From: Hypericum androsaemum | Lineage: Eukaryota > Streptophyta > Magnoliopsida > Malpighiales > Hypericaceae | Assembly (NCBI GenBank): GCA_963995505.1 | Contig: OZ023186.1 | Coordinates: 868,001 to 932,000 of the forward strand | Direction of reading: 5' to 3' | DNA: 64,000 bases | In this document: positions 45,946-58,300 of the stretch, piece by piece | Layout: every line of letters starts with the position of its first letter | Numbering within the stretch: the first letter of the stretch is position 1 | Made by a program: the position numbers and the translations under genes | The notes under the pieces: model-generated | Databases searched by the model: none | What the model saw: only the letters and a program-made list of their open reading frames with translations | Told to the model about the DNA's origin: nothing

Positions 45946-46400
45946 CTAAGTGCTGGATTCCAAAGGGACGTCACCGATGAGCTTGAACTCCTGAACCTCC
46001 TTAAAGTTCTGCCATGACTTCTCCCGCACCTTGGCCTGATACACCTTAGTGTGATCACCCTCTTTCACCTCAAGGGTAATATAGTAAACCATCCCGGACA
46101 CCACCTGTTGCTCCACATTCACCACTTTCTTAAACTCGAGCAAAGAATTCTGCACCAAACCCAACACAATTCAGCTCCAGCAATCAACCATACTTAGAAA
46201 AAGCCAAATAAAGCAACAGACCTGGTTCATCTTCCTCCGAACTAAGCTTTCCAAAAACACAAACTTTCTAAAGGGACCAACTTAGAGCCTATCCCCTCAA
46301 GAGCGCAACAACGAAACCCAGAACACCAATGAGAAAATCGTGAGAAACCACGAAAAGGGCATCACCCCAATCTCACGAAAAGATCAAATAAAGCAACATC
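45946..46400 (-). pseudogene. Phytocystatin copy Cys4, exon 2 only (5' truncated by the MULE region)
   Basis: Exon 2 (45946-46149) is open with QQVVSG, but the conserved Trp of KVWEKPW is Arg and the Pro-Trp pair is Ser-Trp (KVREKSW). Intron sequence stops at about 46400, where MULE sequence begins; exon 1 is gone and is not found right of the MULE. Confidence 0.85.
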
Positions 46401-46427
46401 TTACTCCATGGTAAAAAAATTGCAAAA

Positions 46428-46492
46428 AAAGTTGCTAGAAGTTGGAATTGAACCAACGACCAAGGAGTAAAATGTGGCACCTTTAACCACCA
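46428..46492 (-). other. tRNA-like (B-box) sequence at the left end of the MULE
   Basis: The minus strand has an A-box-like TGGTGGTTAAAGGTG and a T-arm GTTGG-TTCAATT-CCAAC with perfect stem and B-box GGTTCAATTCC. A 7-bp acceptor stem could not be drawn convincingly. Probably a tRNA-derived fossil or SINE piece, not a working tRNA. Confidence 0.35.
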
Positions 46493-47129
46493 AGCCGAAA
46501 GTACATTTATGTCTATTTTACCAACATCCGACTTTTTAAGTCAGATGTTTGATTCGACTAAAAAAGTCAGATCTTGGTCCAAGATCTGACTTTTTTAGTT
46601 GTTGTGCTGACAGGGACACCGTTTTCCCAAATAAAATTTTTTGAACACCATTTTCACAATAAATCATAAATAGTAACACCATTCAGACGAAAAATCCACA
46701 AGATTTCAGATATGGCCAGTAATCGCCTATATCAATGATACCTCGCTGAGGGTTTTTTTTCATTCATTCGTCTTCTGCCTGGGACCACATCCTCTCTGCC
46801 TTGGAGCATTTCATTTAGGTAATTAATTTACTTAAATACTTTGATTTATATGTAGAGTTTACTTATTAATTATGAATAATTAGTATATTTTTGTTCATAC
46901 GCTGTACATAATGTAAGAGAATGTTGAAAATAATTTGACTATTTTTAGTAGATATTTTAGATATACTAAATTATGGAAAAAATCATCGTCGTTTATCAAC
47001 TTTTCTCGAAATATTTATAATGTTGAGAAGAACATTGTTTTAGTAAACGACCCGGTGGCCAACCCAGGTATTTTTTCGTGTGTGTTATTTGATTGGTTTA
47101 AAATTTTGGGAGTGGGTCGGGTCTAAAAA

Positions 47130-47345
47130 CTGACCAACCTGACTGGTCCTACCGGTCTGATTAGTCTGACTGGTCTGACCAGTCTGACCAGTTGGATTGT
47201 GAGTGCATTTTTCTTATAAATTCCAACTGATCTGACCGGTCTGATTAGGCTGACATGTCTGACCGGTCAGATTGTGAGTACATTTTTTCTTGGTAAATTT
47301 CGGTCAGACCGGATGGTCGAGTAAAAAAAGTGACCAACCCTTCCA
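47130..47345. repeat. Degenerate TCTGACCGGT repeat
   Basis: About fifteen imperfect copies of a 9-10-nt unit near TCTGACTGG / TCTGACCGG. Similar blocks occur at 32.2-32.6, 53.6-53.8 and 57.0-57.6 kb, so it is a shared element component. Non-coding. Confidence 0.6.
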
Positions 47346-47548
47346 GTCCGACCAAATTTCGTCTGGTTCTTAAGGTGGTCGGCTTAGCACCTTTTGAGAC
47401 GGGTGTTGTCCGCTTCGTTGTCCGATCAGTCGGACCAAAAAAATGATGGAGAAGAATGTATGTTTATATGATATTGTTGTTAATATAAATTATGTTTTGT
47501 TCTGCTAATATAGAATTGCATATTGTTTTTTTTGTTGTAGTCTTAATA

Positions 47549-50265
47549 ATGGCTAACCGGGTTATAAGAATAAAGTTAAAATACGATGGAGTAATTTTTA
47601 ACAATAATAAAACCAGTTTTGATTACCAAGGTGGTGGGAAAGAGAAGTTGAAGTTTCATGAAGAATTTGTCAGATACAATGTCTTGCAAAAAAAAGTAAA
47701 TGAAAAGATCCCAATAGGTCCAAATGAAGAATTTGGACCATTGATATTTAGATGTCCATATGGAAGAGGACAATTTGGTCCAATGTTTATTAACGATGAA
47801 GAAGATGTTAGAATAATGCTACAGACTGTGATTAACTTCTTTGGACCAATCGCGAGGGAGATTAAGCTTACAATCATTGTGAAAAAAAGGGAGATTAATG
47901 ATTACAACCCATTTGTCGTTAAAGAGAGTCAGTTCTTGAGTGGTGGTGATAATTACTATCAAGCTGGTATGTCCACGGGGATGGCAGTTGCTCATAAACC
48001 AATATTTGATTAGTTTAAAAATGATCCTAGAGAGACGGCTCCATATGCCACATACAATTTTGATCGTGAAGAAGAAGACGACAACGAAGAAGAAGAAGTA
48101 GAAGACGAAGACGAAGCAGAAGAAGACGAAGATGAAACACACAGAGTAGAAGAAGAGGAACAACAATATGGTGAACAACAATATGGTCAACTCGCTCTAA
48201 CTGAGCTCGGTGAATAATCATCGATGACTGTTTATGCTGAAGAATGGGATTGCGATCGAGCAATAGATGGAAGTTGTTCTGGTTTATTGAAAGAGGGTAC
48301 GATTTGGAAGAGCAAATTTGATGCAATTAGGGAGATCGAGGCGTTCGTAATGAAAGATGGGATTGAGTTTGTCCGAAAAGAAACAAGGCCAGAAACTTTC
48401 TCTGTGAAGTGTAAAAAATGGGAGATAGATGATTGCAAATGGAAGATCCGTGTCTCATAGGATAGAAGGGGAACACTTTTCAGTCCTTGAAAAATAGTGA
48501 AACACACCTACCCGTATACCTGTGGTCCCCGACGGAAGTCGCAGGATCATAAACAACTCACTTCTGCTTTCATTGCACAAATTGTTAAGAAATGAGTAGA
48601 GGAACAACCAGAAATTTGGGTGTCCACTATAAGGTCGGAGATCCACGACCATATTAGATATAGACCCTCTTATACGAAGACTTGGTGGGCAAAAGAGAAG
48701 GCATTTCAAGATTTATGAGGGGATTGGCAACAATCTTACAATCGCCTTTCGCAATGGTTTGTGGCATGCAAGGCAAAGAATTTTGTAACTGTTGTTGAAT
48801 GAGAATATTTTCACACCCTCCCTGGTAGAGACCATTACGTGGATCCTCTGATGCCTGGAACAAAGATCTTCAAGCAAATTTTCTAGAGCTTCAAGCCTTG
48901 CATTGAAGCTTTCAAATATTGCATGCATGTATTGGAGATTGATGGAACGTTCTTGTATGGAAAATACAAGCATGTCCTCATGGTCCCCACTGCTGTTGAT
49001 GGTAATAATGCTATAATTCCAATAGCATTTTCTCTCGTTGAGGGTGAGAATACCGATAGTTTGGCGTGGTTCATGGAATAAATCAGAAGGCATGTGACGC
49101 CTGGCCGACGCAGAATATGTGTTATTTTTGATCGACATGCAGGCATATTGAAGGCAATGGATACGGCCTATGGTTGGGAAGAAGACAGTGATACCGCCTA
49201 TCGATATTGTCTTCGACACGTAGCAAGCAATTTTAACTAACACTTCAAGAACGATGCCATGAGGAATGTCATGAAGATTGCAGGTAACATGCACAAATCT
49301 TGTGTAGTCTAAAACTATTTTACAAGTTTTTACTCCACATATAATATTATTACTATATTGGTTGTAGGAATGCAAGCACAAATGTAGAAGTTGGAAGCTA
49401 ATATGCGAGAGATATGGAAAGTCGACCAGGAGGTGTTCAACTGGATGTATGAACAGGAGTTGCCCAAGTAGAGCTTAGCGTGGGATGGCAGATGCCGATA
49501 TGGTAACATGACGACGAATATTGTCGAGTGCGTAAATATGATCTTCAAAAAAGTTCATCGTTTACCGGTGACAGCCTTGGTGGCAGAGACATTTAACAAG
49601 CTAACCAAATATTTTGAAGAGAGATCAACTAAGTGCATGAAAGAGAGTGGTACTGGCAAAATAGTGTTGTCATAGAAGCTCCTCAACAGGTTGGAGCGGT
49701 AGGAGGGAAAGGCCAATCGACACAGAGTGCGGGTTTTTGACAGTACAGTTGGAGAGTACGAAGTTCATACTGGATACGATATGCGAATAAAAAAGAGGGA
49801 CATAAAGCATTCAGTACATCTTGCCAGAGGATTTTATGGCTGCGGCAAATTCCAGGCTTACCACTATCCCTGCTCACATGTGATGGCGTGTTGTACTCAA
49901 CTTGGCATCGATTACAAGATATTTGTGGATAAGTATTATGGCCTAGAAACCACGCAAGCTTGCTTCAATATAAGTTTGTTCCTCTTGGCAATCCTAAATA
50001 TTGGCCATATCCTGAAGACCCAACAGTTGTAAAGCTGATTCCAGATGAAAGATTAGCAAGGGGTAGATGACTGTCATAGAAGCGCATACAAAATAAAATG
50101 GATACGGTGCCTTTCGTCTGCTGTACACTATGTAAACCAAGGGGTCACATAAAAGCCAATTGCACTGATATAAGAGCGGTTGATGTGGCAAGAGCGGCTA
50201 AAGTGGCTGAAGCGGTTGCTGCATTCGGAGGGGCTAGTACCAGTAGACGCCGTCGTGGATGTTGA
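47549..50265 (+). pseudogene. MuDR-type MULE transposase, many stops
   Basis: From ATG 47549 (MANRVIRIKLKYDGVIF) the frame is open to a stop at 48011-48013 and then continues through a very acidic Glu/Asp stretch. Next: the plant MuDR N-terminal domain (about 48260-48460, FVRKETRPETFSVKC...CKWKIRVS), the MULE DDE domain (about 48895-49290) with LEIDGTFLYGKYKHV, VIFDRHAGI and YCLRHVASNFN (first and second Asp and the CxxH motif visible), a SWIM-type zinc finger (FQAYHYPCSHVMACC, about 49850-49900) and a CCHC knuckle (CTLCKPRGHIKANC, about 50120). At least six in-frame stops or shifts make it inactive. Confidence 0.9.
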
Positions 50266-50424
50266 ATTGTTACAAATTTGGAACTGGAAGGATCGTACTT
50301 TATGAAACTCGATATGGGTTGTGTTGAGTATTATGTGTTCAACTCTTATATTATGTGTTCAACTCTTATATAATTTGTAACAGTCTGAAGTTTATGTTTA
50401 ACTTTACTCAATTTTAGCATAATA

Positions 50425-50856
50425 ATGAAGCATTACACTCCTGGCGATGTATTCATGATGATGGGTCAGAGCTGGTTTTTAGAAGACGAGTATAATTATC
50501 CAATAGACCCGTCGATGATCAACACACGTTATGTGGCTAGAATAATGGTGAATGAATGGTCTTATCGTATTGGTCAATCAATTAGGTTATGCTCGGAGGC
50601 ACGGGAATTTGGTCTTAAGGTTGTTAGAGCAAAAGCCATTAACATGTCGCGCTTTGATGCTGAATATTTGCAGAGAGCTCTTTTTCGAATAAAGGAAGAA
50701 AATAACCGCATTGGACGTATGAGACCTAGTTTGTGCGAAACCAAAACTGGACAGCGATTGGGATGTCTGAGCTTCAGTTTGGGCCCAACCGAAATCGGAC
50801 ATACTTTAGGAAGTCTGAGAAACGCAGTCAGGGTTGCCAAAAACATTGTGCTGTAA
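50425..50856 (+). other. Hypothetical 143-codon frame in the MULE
   Basis: Open from ATG 50425 (MKHYTPGDVFMMMGQSW), immediately after the transposase. I do not recognise a domain. Its first half looks protein-like; the last part is rich in Arg/Leu and may be read-through. It could be the diverged C-terminal extension of the transposase or a separate MULE accessory gene. Confidence 0.35.
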
Positions 50857-51119
50857 TAACGGCTGAGCAGGGGGGGTGGCGCTGAGGAAGCCGAAACTCG
50901 ACTAGCGGTGCTGGGACCCAGAGGGGGCCAATCTGTAAAATAACTACTGAGGAGATGTAGCTGCCACTGTACCGTCTTCAAAAATACCACCCCTATTAAC
51001 AAAATAAGAAAATTTCACAAATTGATGTAATTAACACAATAATGTAATAATATTAATTGAAAATGTGGTAATTAACTTTAAAATTAACACCACAAAATAA
51101 AAAAAACCAATACCTCTCC

Positions 51120-53224
51120 CTAGAGAGAGTAAACAGCTGTGAAGGCTAGACCTCAGGGTAGGCCAAGCCGTAACTCAAGTGCTCGTGGGACGGCTGGAAA
51201 GCAGAGTTGGGGATGCCAAAATCTGTGTGATGGGAGAACGGATGAGAGGTGGAGGTATCCATGCCGAGAGACGTTGACGTGTATGCTAGAATTTGCGTCC
51301 TTGACTGATAATCTTTCCAGACTATGGGCTTCACTTGATAACCATGTACCGGCTCAGCCTGGGGTATTGGTGTCCGCTTGATAAAAAAGGGTCATTTTAC
51401 GTCTGACGACGGATATCCTCTCTGATTGAGGAATTTCATATGCCATAACAGGTTGCTAGCTGTCCTGGAGACCGAGGTACCATCTCTGCTCGCCGGCAAA
51501 CCCAAGTGCAGCCTGAGACAAATTCTGAATATCAGAAATGTCTGAATACTTGTGACGTATATGCTCAACAGCATCCGTCTACAAACAAAATCATGTTATC
51601 ATTAGCATTATGAAACATCATTAGACAAATAATAATATTAAACATATATATAACATAGATAAATTGACTTGCACTCATGTGTAGTATTGTGCTAGCAGGG
51701 CTAATGAATCGCTGAGTAATCATCATGTGCCAATCCATATATCCATCATGATAATGGATATACGGCGATGCAGGTACTCCTTGAAACACATATCTCATCC
51801 AAAATTCCACTCATATCTGCACATGGCCTTCGTAAATAGAATCCCACTTTTGTCCAGCATGTTCCGACCATTCACTGCACTATGTGTTGTCTCATCAATC
51901 TCAGGTCTAGCCGAAATATCCTGGAGTAATCCAAACTGCTGTAACACTCGATCGGGAGAATGCCACTCCACACAAAAAAAAGTATATCAACGGGACTCAT
52001 GCCAACCACAAGCCACTATCCCGATGACATATGGCCGACAAATTGCCAAGGATCTCATCGGTATACGGCATCCACACCACCTGCAATAAATGCACACACT
52101 CATAGAATCACAGGTCGCCAAATTCAACAAATTCACTAACTGACCAAGATGATTTAAATCACAACAATTCAAGAAAGTTAAATTTATTATTTACTTACAT
52201 CTGAGCCTCTGAGCTCATTCAATCTGCGTCTGTAAACAGATAAGGTTGTTATTTTTTTTGTAGGCATCTCTGTTTATTTTACCACTCCACCTGCAATACA
52301 CAAATATACTACGTCAACTCCTGAATGTTATTCAAATTTAAAGCGTATTAAATAGTAATTTGTACCTAATGCCCAGTGCTTGACCTGGTTGTTGCACTGT
52401 CGGATTTAACAAAATCAGACGATTTGAGATGATCTGTTCCCAAGTCCACACATATACAAGCGTCATAGTCCCGCTAATAAGTTTTGTGGTCGAGCTGGTG
52501 GCTTTACATAAATGGGTGTACATGTGTGACAAACACGCACTACCCCAGCTGTAAGAACTAATTGTCTCTACATTCTCGAGAAATGGCAGCCAATATGTGT
52601 TGACCCTTGCATCACTGGACTCGGGAAAAAGAATGCATATGATAAGTCGCATAATGTTCACCCGAACATATCGCTTCACGACCTCATCACCAGCATCAAT
52701 CAAGATAGTAGCAGGGTCAAAATGGTCCTCGAACTATTTAAGGGCAATTTGGTTTGTCCACACCATTCTCAGGGTATCCGCCTGGTTAATGCCAAACAGG
52801 CATACGCACAACTCGTGCCACTGGGGAGGTGACTGCAGCCCTGTTACTAGGTGTCCATCGATAGGAAGCCCAAAAAATAGCAACGTCCTGCAGAGTAACA
52901 GTCATCTCACCCACTGGCATATGGAACGTGTGGGTCTCGGGCCGCCACCACTCCACCTAGGATGTAACAAATGATCCAGCCAATACACCACACATCCCAG
53001 AAACATGCCTCCTTCATATAGGCTATAAAGGCATCGTTCTGCACATGAGACACCTTCCATCCCCGTCGGTGTATCTTCAACAAATTGTCAAGACTATCGT
53101 TAATCCCTTCACGAACCTCACGGTTCCACACCTCCTGAGAACAGTGCACATCCTGGTACACTAATACTGTCCAATCTAAGGGTCATCCATCCCCTATAAG
53201 ATGCCCGTATGGCTGTGCATCCAT
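51120..53224 (-). pseudogene. Plant mobile domain (PMD, MAIN-like) gene carried by the MULE
   Basis: From ATG 53224 (MDAQPYGHLIGDG) and, after a stop or shift, VYQDVHCSQEVWNREV. Diagnostic PMD parts follow: a region with [11 protein letters not shown] and [12 protein letters not shown] near 52900-52850, [15 protein letters not shown] (near 52800), and the helical region with YVRVNIMRLIICILFPESS, LPFLENVETISSYSWGSACL and HMYTHLCKATSS (52703-52500). A C-terminal region with YMDWHMMITQRFISP is near 51740. Intron-like gaps and stops separate the parts. PMD genes occur both as host genes (MAIN/MAIL) and in plant transposons; position and decay point to the transposon-borne type. Confidence 0.85.
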
Positions 53225-54229
53225 ATCTAAACAACACAATAGACATACAATTGTACTTACCTACATATTAACAAAAATATCAAATCCAAAATATTAAGAA
53301 TTTAACAACTATCACATTAATATCCTAAATTTAATACGAATATCGTAATCAATTAATATAACATTTAACAACTAGTAAAGTTACATTATTTATTAATTCG
53401 TACTCAATTAATTATCACTTTAATATCATAAATTTAATTAAAAATTTTAATCAAGCTAATTAACACCAATATTAATCTAATATTAACAAAATTATCAAAT
53501 TCAACAATATTAAGCATTTAACAACTATCACATTATAGTAAATTTAATACAAATATTATTTTAAAATACGAGTTTTGTCCTGGACAAGATTTTGTCTGTT
53601 AACTGACCCAACCGGGGTCAGTCAGACCGGACAATTTTTAATTAATTATTTTTATTTTTTGGGAACAGTTCAATCCCCCCGGTTCGCGGTCTAACTAGAG
53701 GCTTTTTCACCCCTGAAAAAGACCGGCATGATGCCTGATTCATAGTCCATCCGGTCAGACCACCGCTCAGACCACTTTTTTAAATTTATGCTAAATAACA
53801 CCAACATCAATCTAACACAAAATTTTCCATTTTGCAACATCCCTAATCAAGTCAATCTAAACCAAAATTATCAATTAACTAATTAATCAAAGCCATTTAA
53901 AAAAAAATTCAAAGCCATGCAACAATGAGTCAAAAGTTCGAAGCATCACATAGAGCACAACAACAACAATTAAAGTAATATTTATTTTTTAATTAGGTTG
54001 ATTTACCTAATTAAATCAACGAGTTCGACCGGAGGCGAGAACGGCGACCGACGACAGCGACCGACGAACGGTGAGCAACGACGCGAGCGGGCGAGGGCGA
54101 GCAGAGAAGAGACACGCCAGGAGGTGGGCGAGGGCGAGTGGGGACGTGGGCGAGGGCGAGTGGAGACGAGGCGAGGTCGGGCAGGGTGCGGCGGTTTGAA
54201 ATCGGGAATTTGGGGACTTTTGGATGTGT
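53225..54229. other. Right sub-terminal part of the MULE, non-coding
   Basis: AT-rich to about 53580, then a block with GGTCAGTCAGACCGG, then a GC-rich part at 54030-54190 made of GCGAGGGCGAG-like short repeats. The frames seen in the last part are products of the repeat. A similar GC-rich part lies near 60170-60290. Confidence 0.5.
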
Positions 54230-54784
54230 GGTCTAAAAAAGTCAGATCCCAATTTTATTTACCTTATCGACCAAGAATCGACTAAAAAAGTCCAAGATCC
54301 GACTTTTTCCGTCGGCCAAATCAAGATCCGACTTTTTTAGTCGGATGTTAGATACGACTAAAAATGTCAAATCTTGGTCCGGCCGACAAAAAACATCGGA
54401 TCTTGGACCAAGATTTTTTTGGTGTCCGTGCCACGTGGATACCACATTCGCAATACTTGAAATTCGGACACTTTTGTCACAAAAAATGGTGAATAGTAAT
54501 ACCAAATAGACAAAATACTCATTAGACCTGACTTCTGTCATTTCAGCGCTTGTATTATACGCAACTGTATTTTATTCGTTTATAGTAGAATTTGAATATA
54601 AGTTTGACTTAGAATATCTTTCTTTTTTATTTGGAGAAAAGATTAGAATATATTTTGCTATCAGGATAACCGATACGCAATTGCATCCGAACAGTAAAAT
54701 AGTAAACCTTCCGATTGATGGCATTATTTTTTTTGTTGAAATCACAAGTATTCAACAAACGAAACAAGAATACGTCAACTAATC

Positions 54785-55112
54785 GGGACCAGATTTGGTC
54801 CTGGAAGCTAAATCCAGCACAGTGCTGGAGAATTTTTATTGAAGAACACGCGGGGACTATTTTGCAAAAATGCAGAAATACGGGGGTAAAATAAAAAAGT
54901 CCACAAGCAATGAATCATAATTGGGTAAATCATTGAATCGTAACTGAGTAAACCATTGAATCGTAACTGAATAAACCATTGAATCGTAACTGGGACAGTT
55001 CCGATTTATCAGGGATGGGAAAAACGGACCATTGAATCATAACTAAGTAAACCATTAGATCGTCCAAGACGGTCCTGGTTAGATTTGGCCTTCTAGTACC
55101 AAATCTGCTCCC
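54785..55112. mobile_element. MULE-type MITE upstream of PT-C (9-bp TSD) with 23-bp tandem repeats
   Basis: 328 bp, ends GGGACCAGATTTGG and the inverse of GGGAGCAGATTTGG, flanked by CAACTAATC at 54776-54784 and 55113-55121. PT-B and the 27.5-kb segment lack it. The interior has about five copies of a unit near AACCATTGAATCGTAACTG (54918-54990, one more near 55035). It lies about 240 bp upstream of the PT-C start codon. Confidence 0.92.
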
Positions 55113-55348
55113 CAACTAATCATTGCTTAATGGTGAGCCTGATATTATTGTTATAGATTTTCTATACATAGACGGGATAAGATTTGATCCAAAGAATTTT
55201 CAATTTGTTGACAATTGGGAGGTACCATTTGCATGCAGAAAAAGCCCTAGCTTCCAGCCTTTAAATAAGCAACCAAGTTAAGCTAAAATTAACCAGTACC
55301 ATACTTTCTCCTTCTCTGCTAAGATCTTCTCTGAATTATCTATCAGCC

Positions 55349-58300
55349 ATGGATAATCTCTCCCTCTCCCTTCCATCAAAATATCTTCAAGTTCCTGCTC
55401 GATTACGAAATCCTCTCTGAATTCGCTCGCCGGACAAAATTTACAGCCAACGATATGAAATTATCTGATGTCTTCCAAATGTTCTCAGAAAGTTTTTGCA
55501 GCTCGATCACCGTTCTGTTTGGATATATCTCATGACTCCTCTAGGGCTCTTCAGTTTTGGGTACTTTTTAAAAAACATTATTTACAAGATTCCGACATTT
55601 GCTGTCATATTGGTATTAATAAAGTTACACTTAATTTTTTTAAAATAAAAAATTAAATGATACTTAGTTATATGTATATAAACATTTGACATCAAGACAT
55701 TGGTTTCTGTTTAGGCCAAGGCCAAGCAAGTTGGAGAAACAAGCGAGTTTGCTTCCAGGAGAAAATTGAACTACATCGATTTGTTGGTGAAATTTTTGAG
55801 GCCTTACTCCATGATTGGAGTATTTATGTCAAGCATGTAAGTAACAATTAATTTTTACTTTAAGATTGTATATTTTGTTACACTTACTATATACCTATAT
55901 ATTGACGGGTTTTTTTGATAATGTTTGGATAGGGCATACTTGGGAAGAACGTGCATGGAGAGCCCGAATTGCTGAAGTGGTCTTTGCTACCAAAGGCAGT
56001 GGCGACTCTAGTTGCTGTGTTGACTACATCAGCTTTTAACTCTGGCCACAACCAACTCATGACATCGAAATAGATCGGTATATGACAGAGTTGTTTGGCT
56101 CGTTTTATAAACGAAAGAATTTCATCATTGGGTCGAATATGAACCCGAATTCTTGATAATTTTAATTATTTCTAGGATCAACAAACCTGACTTGGTTCTA
56201 GCATCAGGAGATCTGCCACTGGGATTGGCATGGTTGCTGGTGACAAGTTATGTGGTAATCGGAATATTGACTTCTCCATTTGTACAGTCCAAAGTCCTAA
56301 TGGCTTGCATTTGTATCAAATTCTTCTCTATATACATATACAACGTTCCTCCAATTAGGCTCAAGAGAACTACTGTTGGTGCAATGTTCAGTGTGTCGGT
56401 ACTTATATATTTCTCCTTATTAATTGAATTTAGAAAAATAATTTTGGAATGTAATTTTTCTAATTAAAAAAAGTGGAGACAGCTTCCTCAAGTATAAAGT
56501 ATGTCTCGTCGCCACTAATTATACTTCATATCATTTCGGCTTAACATGTCGGACTATTTGTTTTTGCAATGTGTAATTATGTAATTATTGTGATTTGTTG
56601 TTGCTTTTCTCAAGCAACCGAAATGTAACTTTTTCGTTGTCAAGCATCAATTAAAATTCATCTTTAGAATTCAAAATTTTATTGTAAATTTTCCTAAACA
56701 ATAGAGATTTGAGACATTAGTATGATTTATTTGTTCATTCGATTTCCAAGAATTAAACGCATTTAACTCTTTGTTACGGACATAATTAACCTTTTTCAGC
56801 TTACCGGTGATATTCATCGGGACATTCACAACCGTGTTTCATGCTACTTTTTGTATACTAAAAAATCTTCCCGACGTGGAAGGAGATCGCAAGTAAGCTC
56901 GAAATTACTCAACTTATAATAAACTTATTTTTACTGATGTAAAATTTAATTACTTATCCATAACATGGTAATAAAAAGTATATTAGTTTGGCCACTACCA
57001 ATGTTTTTAAAATCGACCCGGAAGACGACCCGGAATTTTTAAAATTTATGGTTCACCCGGTCCGACTGGTCGGGCCGCTGGTCGGACTGGAACTTCTATT
57101 TTAAATTAATAAAATTAAATAATGTTTAATAAATTTAATTTAACATAAAAAAGATAAAATATCAAATAAACTCAAATATTTTGTAACTTTGTTATACAAT
57201 TTATCCAAACAAAGTCTTCAAATATGAATTGAACAAGTCTAGAAGAATAAAAAGATGATTATACAAGTTTTCAGGTTCGACATATTAGTCCAATTCGTTT
57301 GACTTAGTTAAAATTTTATCAAAAATTGTTAAAAAATAAGTTTTTTTGTGATCAATAAGTGATATACACACTCCGAATGTGGAAGTTGAGGTTTTGTTTC
57401 TAAATTAAATCAGATAAAATAGAAAAAATAAACACTCAATTTTCTGATCCGGGCGAACCGGATCACCCGGAAGTACCTGACCAGATGGTCCGACTAGATT
57501 TTAGCCGGTCAAACCGCATTCTGGGTTTTAGGGAAAAATTGACCATGATTTGGTTCTGGGTAATGGTCCGACTGGTTTAACTGCAGCTCGAACCACGGCT
57601 TTTAAAACATTGGCTACTACCATATTTTATAAAATAAATTTATTGCAGATTTGGATTGACTACTCTTGCAATAATGTTTGGAAAAAGAATCTATGCTCTT
57701 TTAGATTCTGGTATTCTGATGCATAACTATATTTTTGCAATCATAATGACTATTAAAAATCCTCAGGTAATTTGCGTCAACGCTTCCACAATTGTTCCTA
57801 CTTTACTATTGATCATGTCACAACCCGAAGTCTTACATAACCGATTAATAATTTATATTTTATCAGGTTTTTAATCAAGCCTTGATTATACCGGCACATA
57901 TTGCCATGGCTTGTACCCTAGCTTATCAGGTCCGCGATATAATTTTGATTTCCTTTCCATTTAAATATTATTCAATACAAAATGAAGGTTACCATTTTAT
58001 GCAATTTAATATTATTAAAGGTCTAATTGTCTACTATAAGTTGTATCATCCTAGGTCTGGAAGCTGGAAAAAGCAAAATATAACAAGGTCTGTACTGCTA
58101 CTGTTTTCCCAAAAAATATTTTTTTATTTATATCACCTTGTATTCGGATATCTGCTCGGTCAGTTAATATTGATTCGAGTCGGCTGAGACTTTGAAAAAT
58201 TGCAAAACTATTCCAAGTATCTAGCACTCCTACTATTGTGTTTCTAATAACTTGAACATTAAACATCTTTGTTAAATTAAAATAACATCATCATCACATG

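Larger units (their letters stand above)
46400..54530. mobile_element. Large decayed Mutator-like element carrying transposase and a plant mobile domain gene
   Basis: Limits are inferred: cystatin intron sequence stops near 46400 and prenyltransferase upstream sequence resumes near 54530. Inside are a plus-strand MuDR-type transposase (47549-50265), a small frame (50425-50856) and a minus-strand plant mobile domain gene (51120-53224). Both ends are rich in AAAAAAGTC(A/G)GATCT palindromic blocks (46520-46600, 54230-54420) and share a direct-oriented segment ATAGTAA(C/T)ACCA; I see no clean terminal inverted repeats. Since the flanks are not contiguous in other copies, the insertion was accompanied by a deletion. 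Confidence 0.75.

Noticed and set aside
46428..46492. Functional tRNA gene
   Set aside because: T-arm is good, but no convincing acceptor stem or complete cloverleaf could be drawn.
48027..48326. Minus-strand Leu/Arg-rich frame
   Set aside because: Antisense of the Glu/Asp-rich codon run in the MULE transposase.
54016..54285. Frames of 78-95 codons in GC-rich DNA
   Set aside because: Made of GCGAGGGCGAG-type short repeats near the MULE end; no conserved protein.
54918..54990. Regularly spaced repeats resembling a CRISPR array
   Set aside because: Direct head-to-tail minisatellite without spacers, in a plant MITE.
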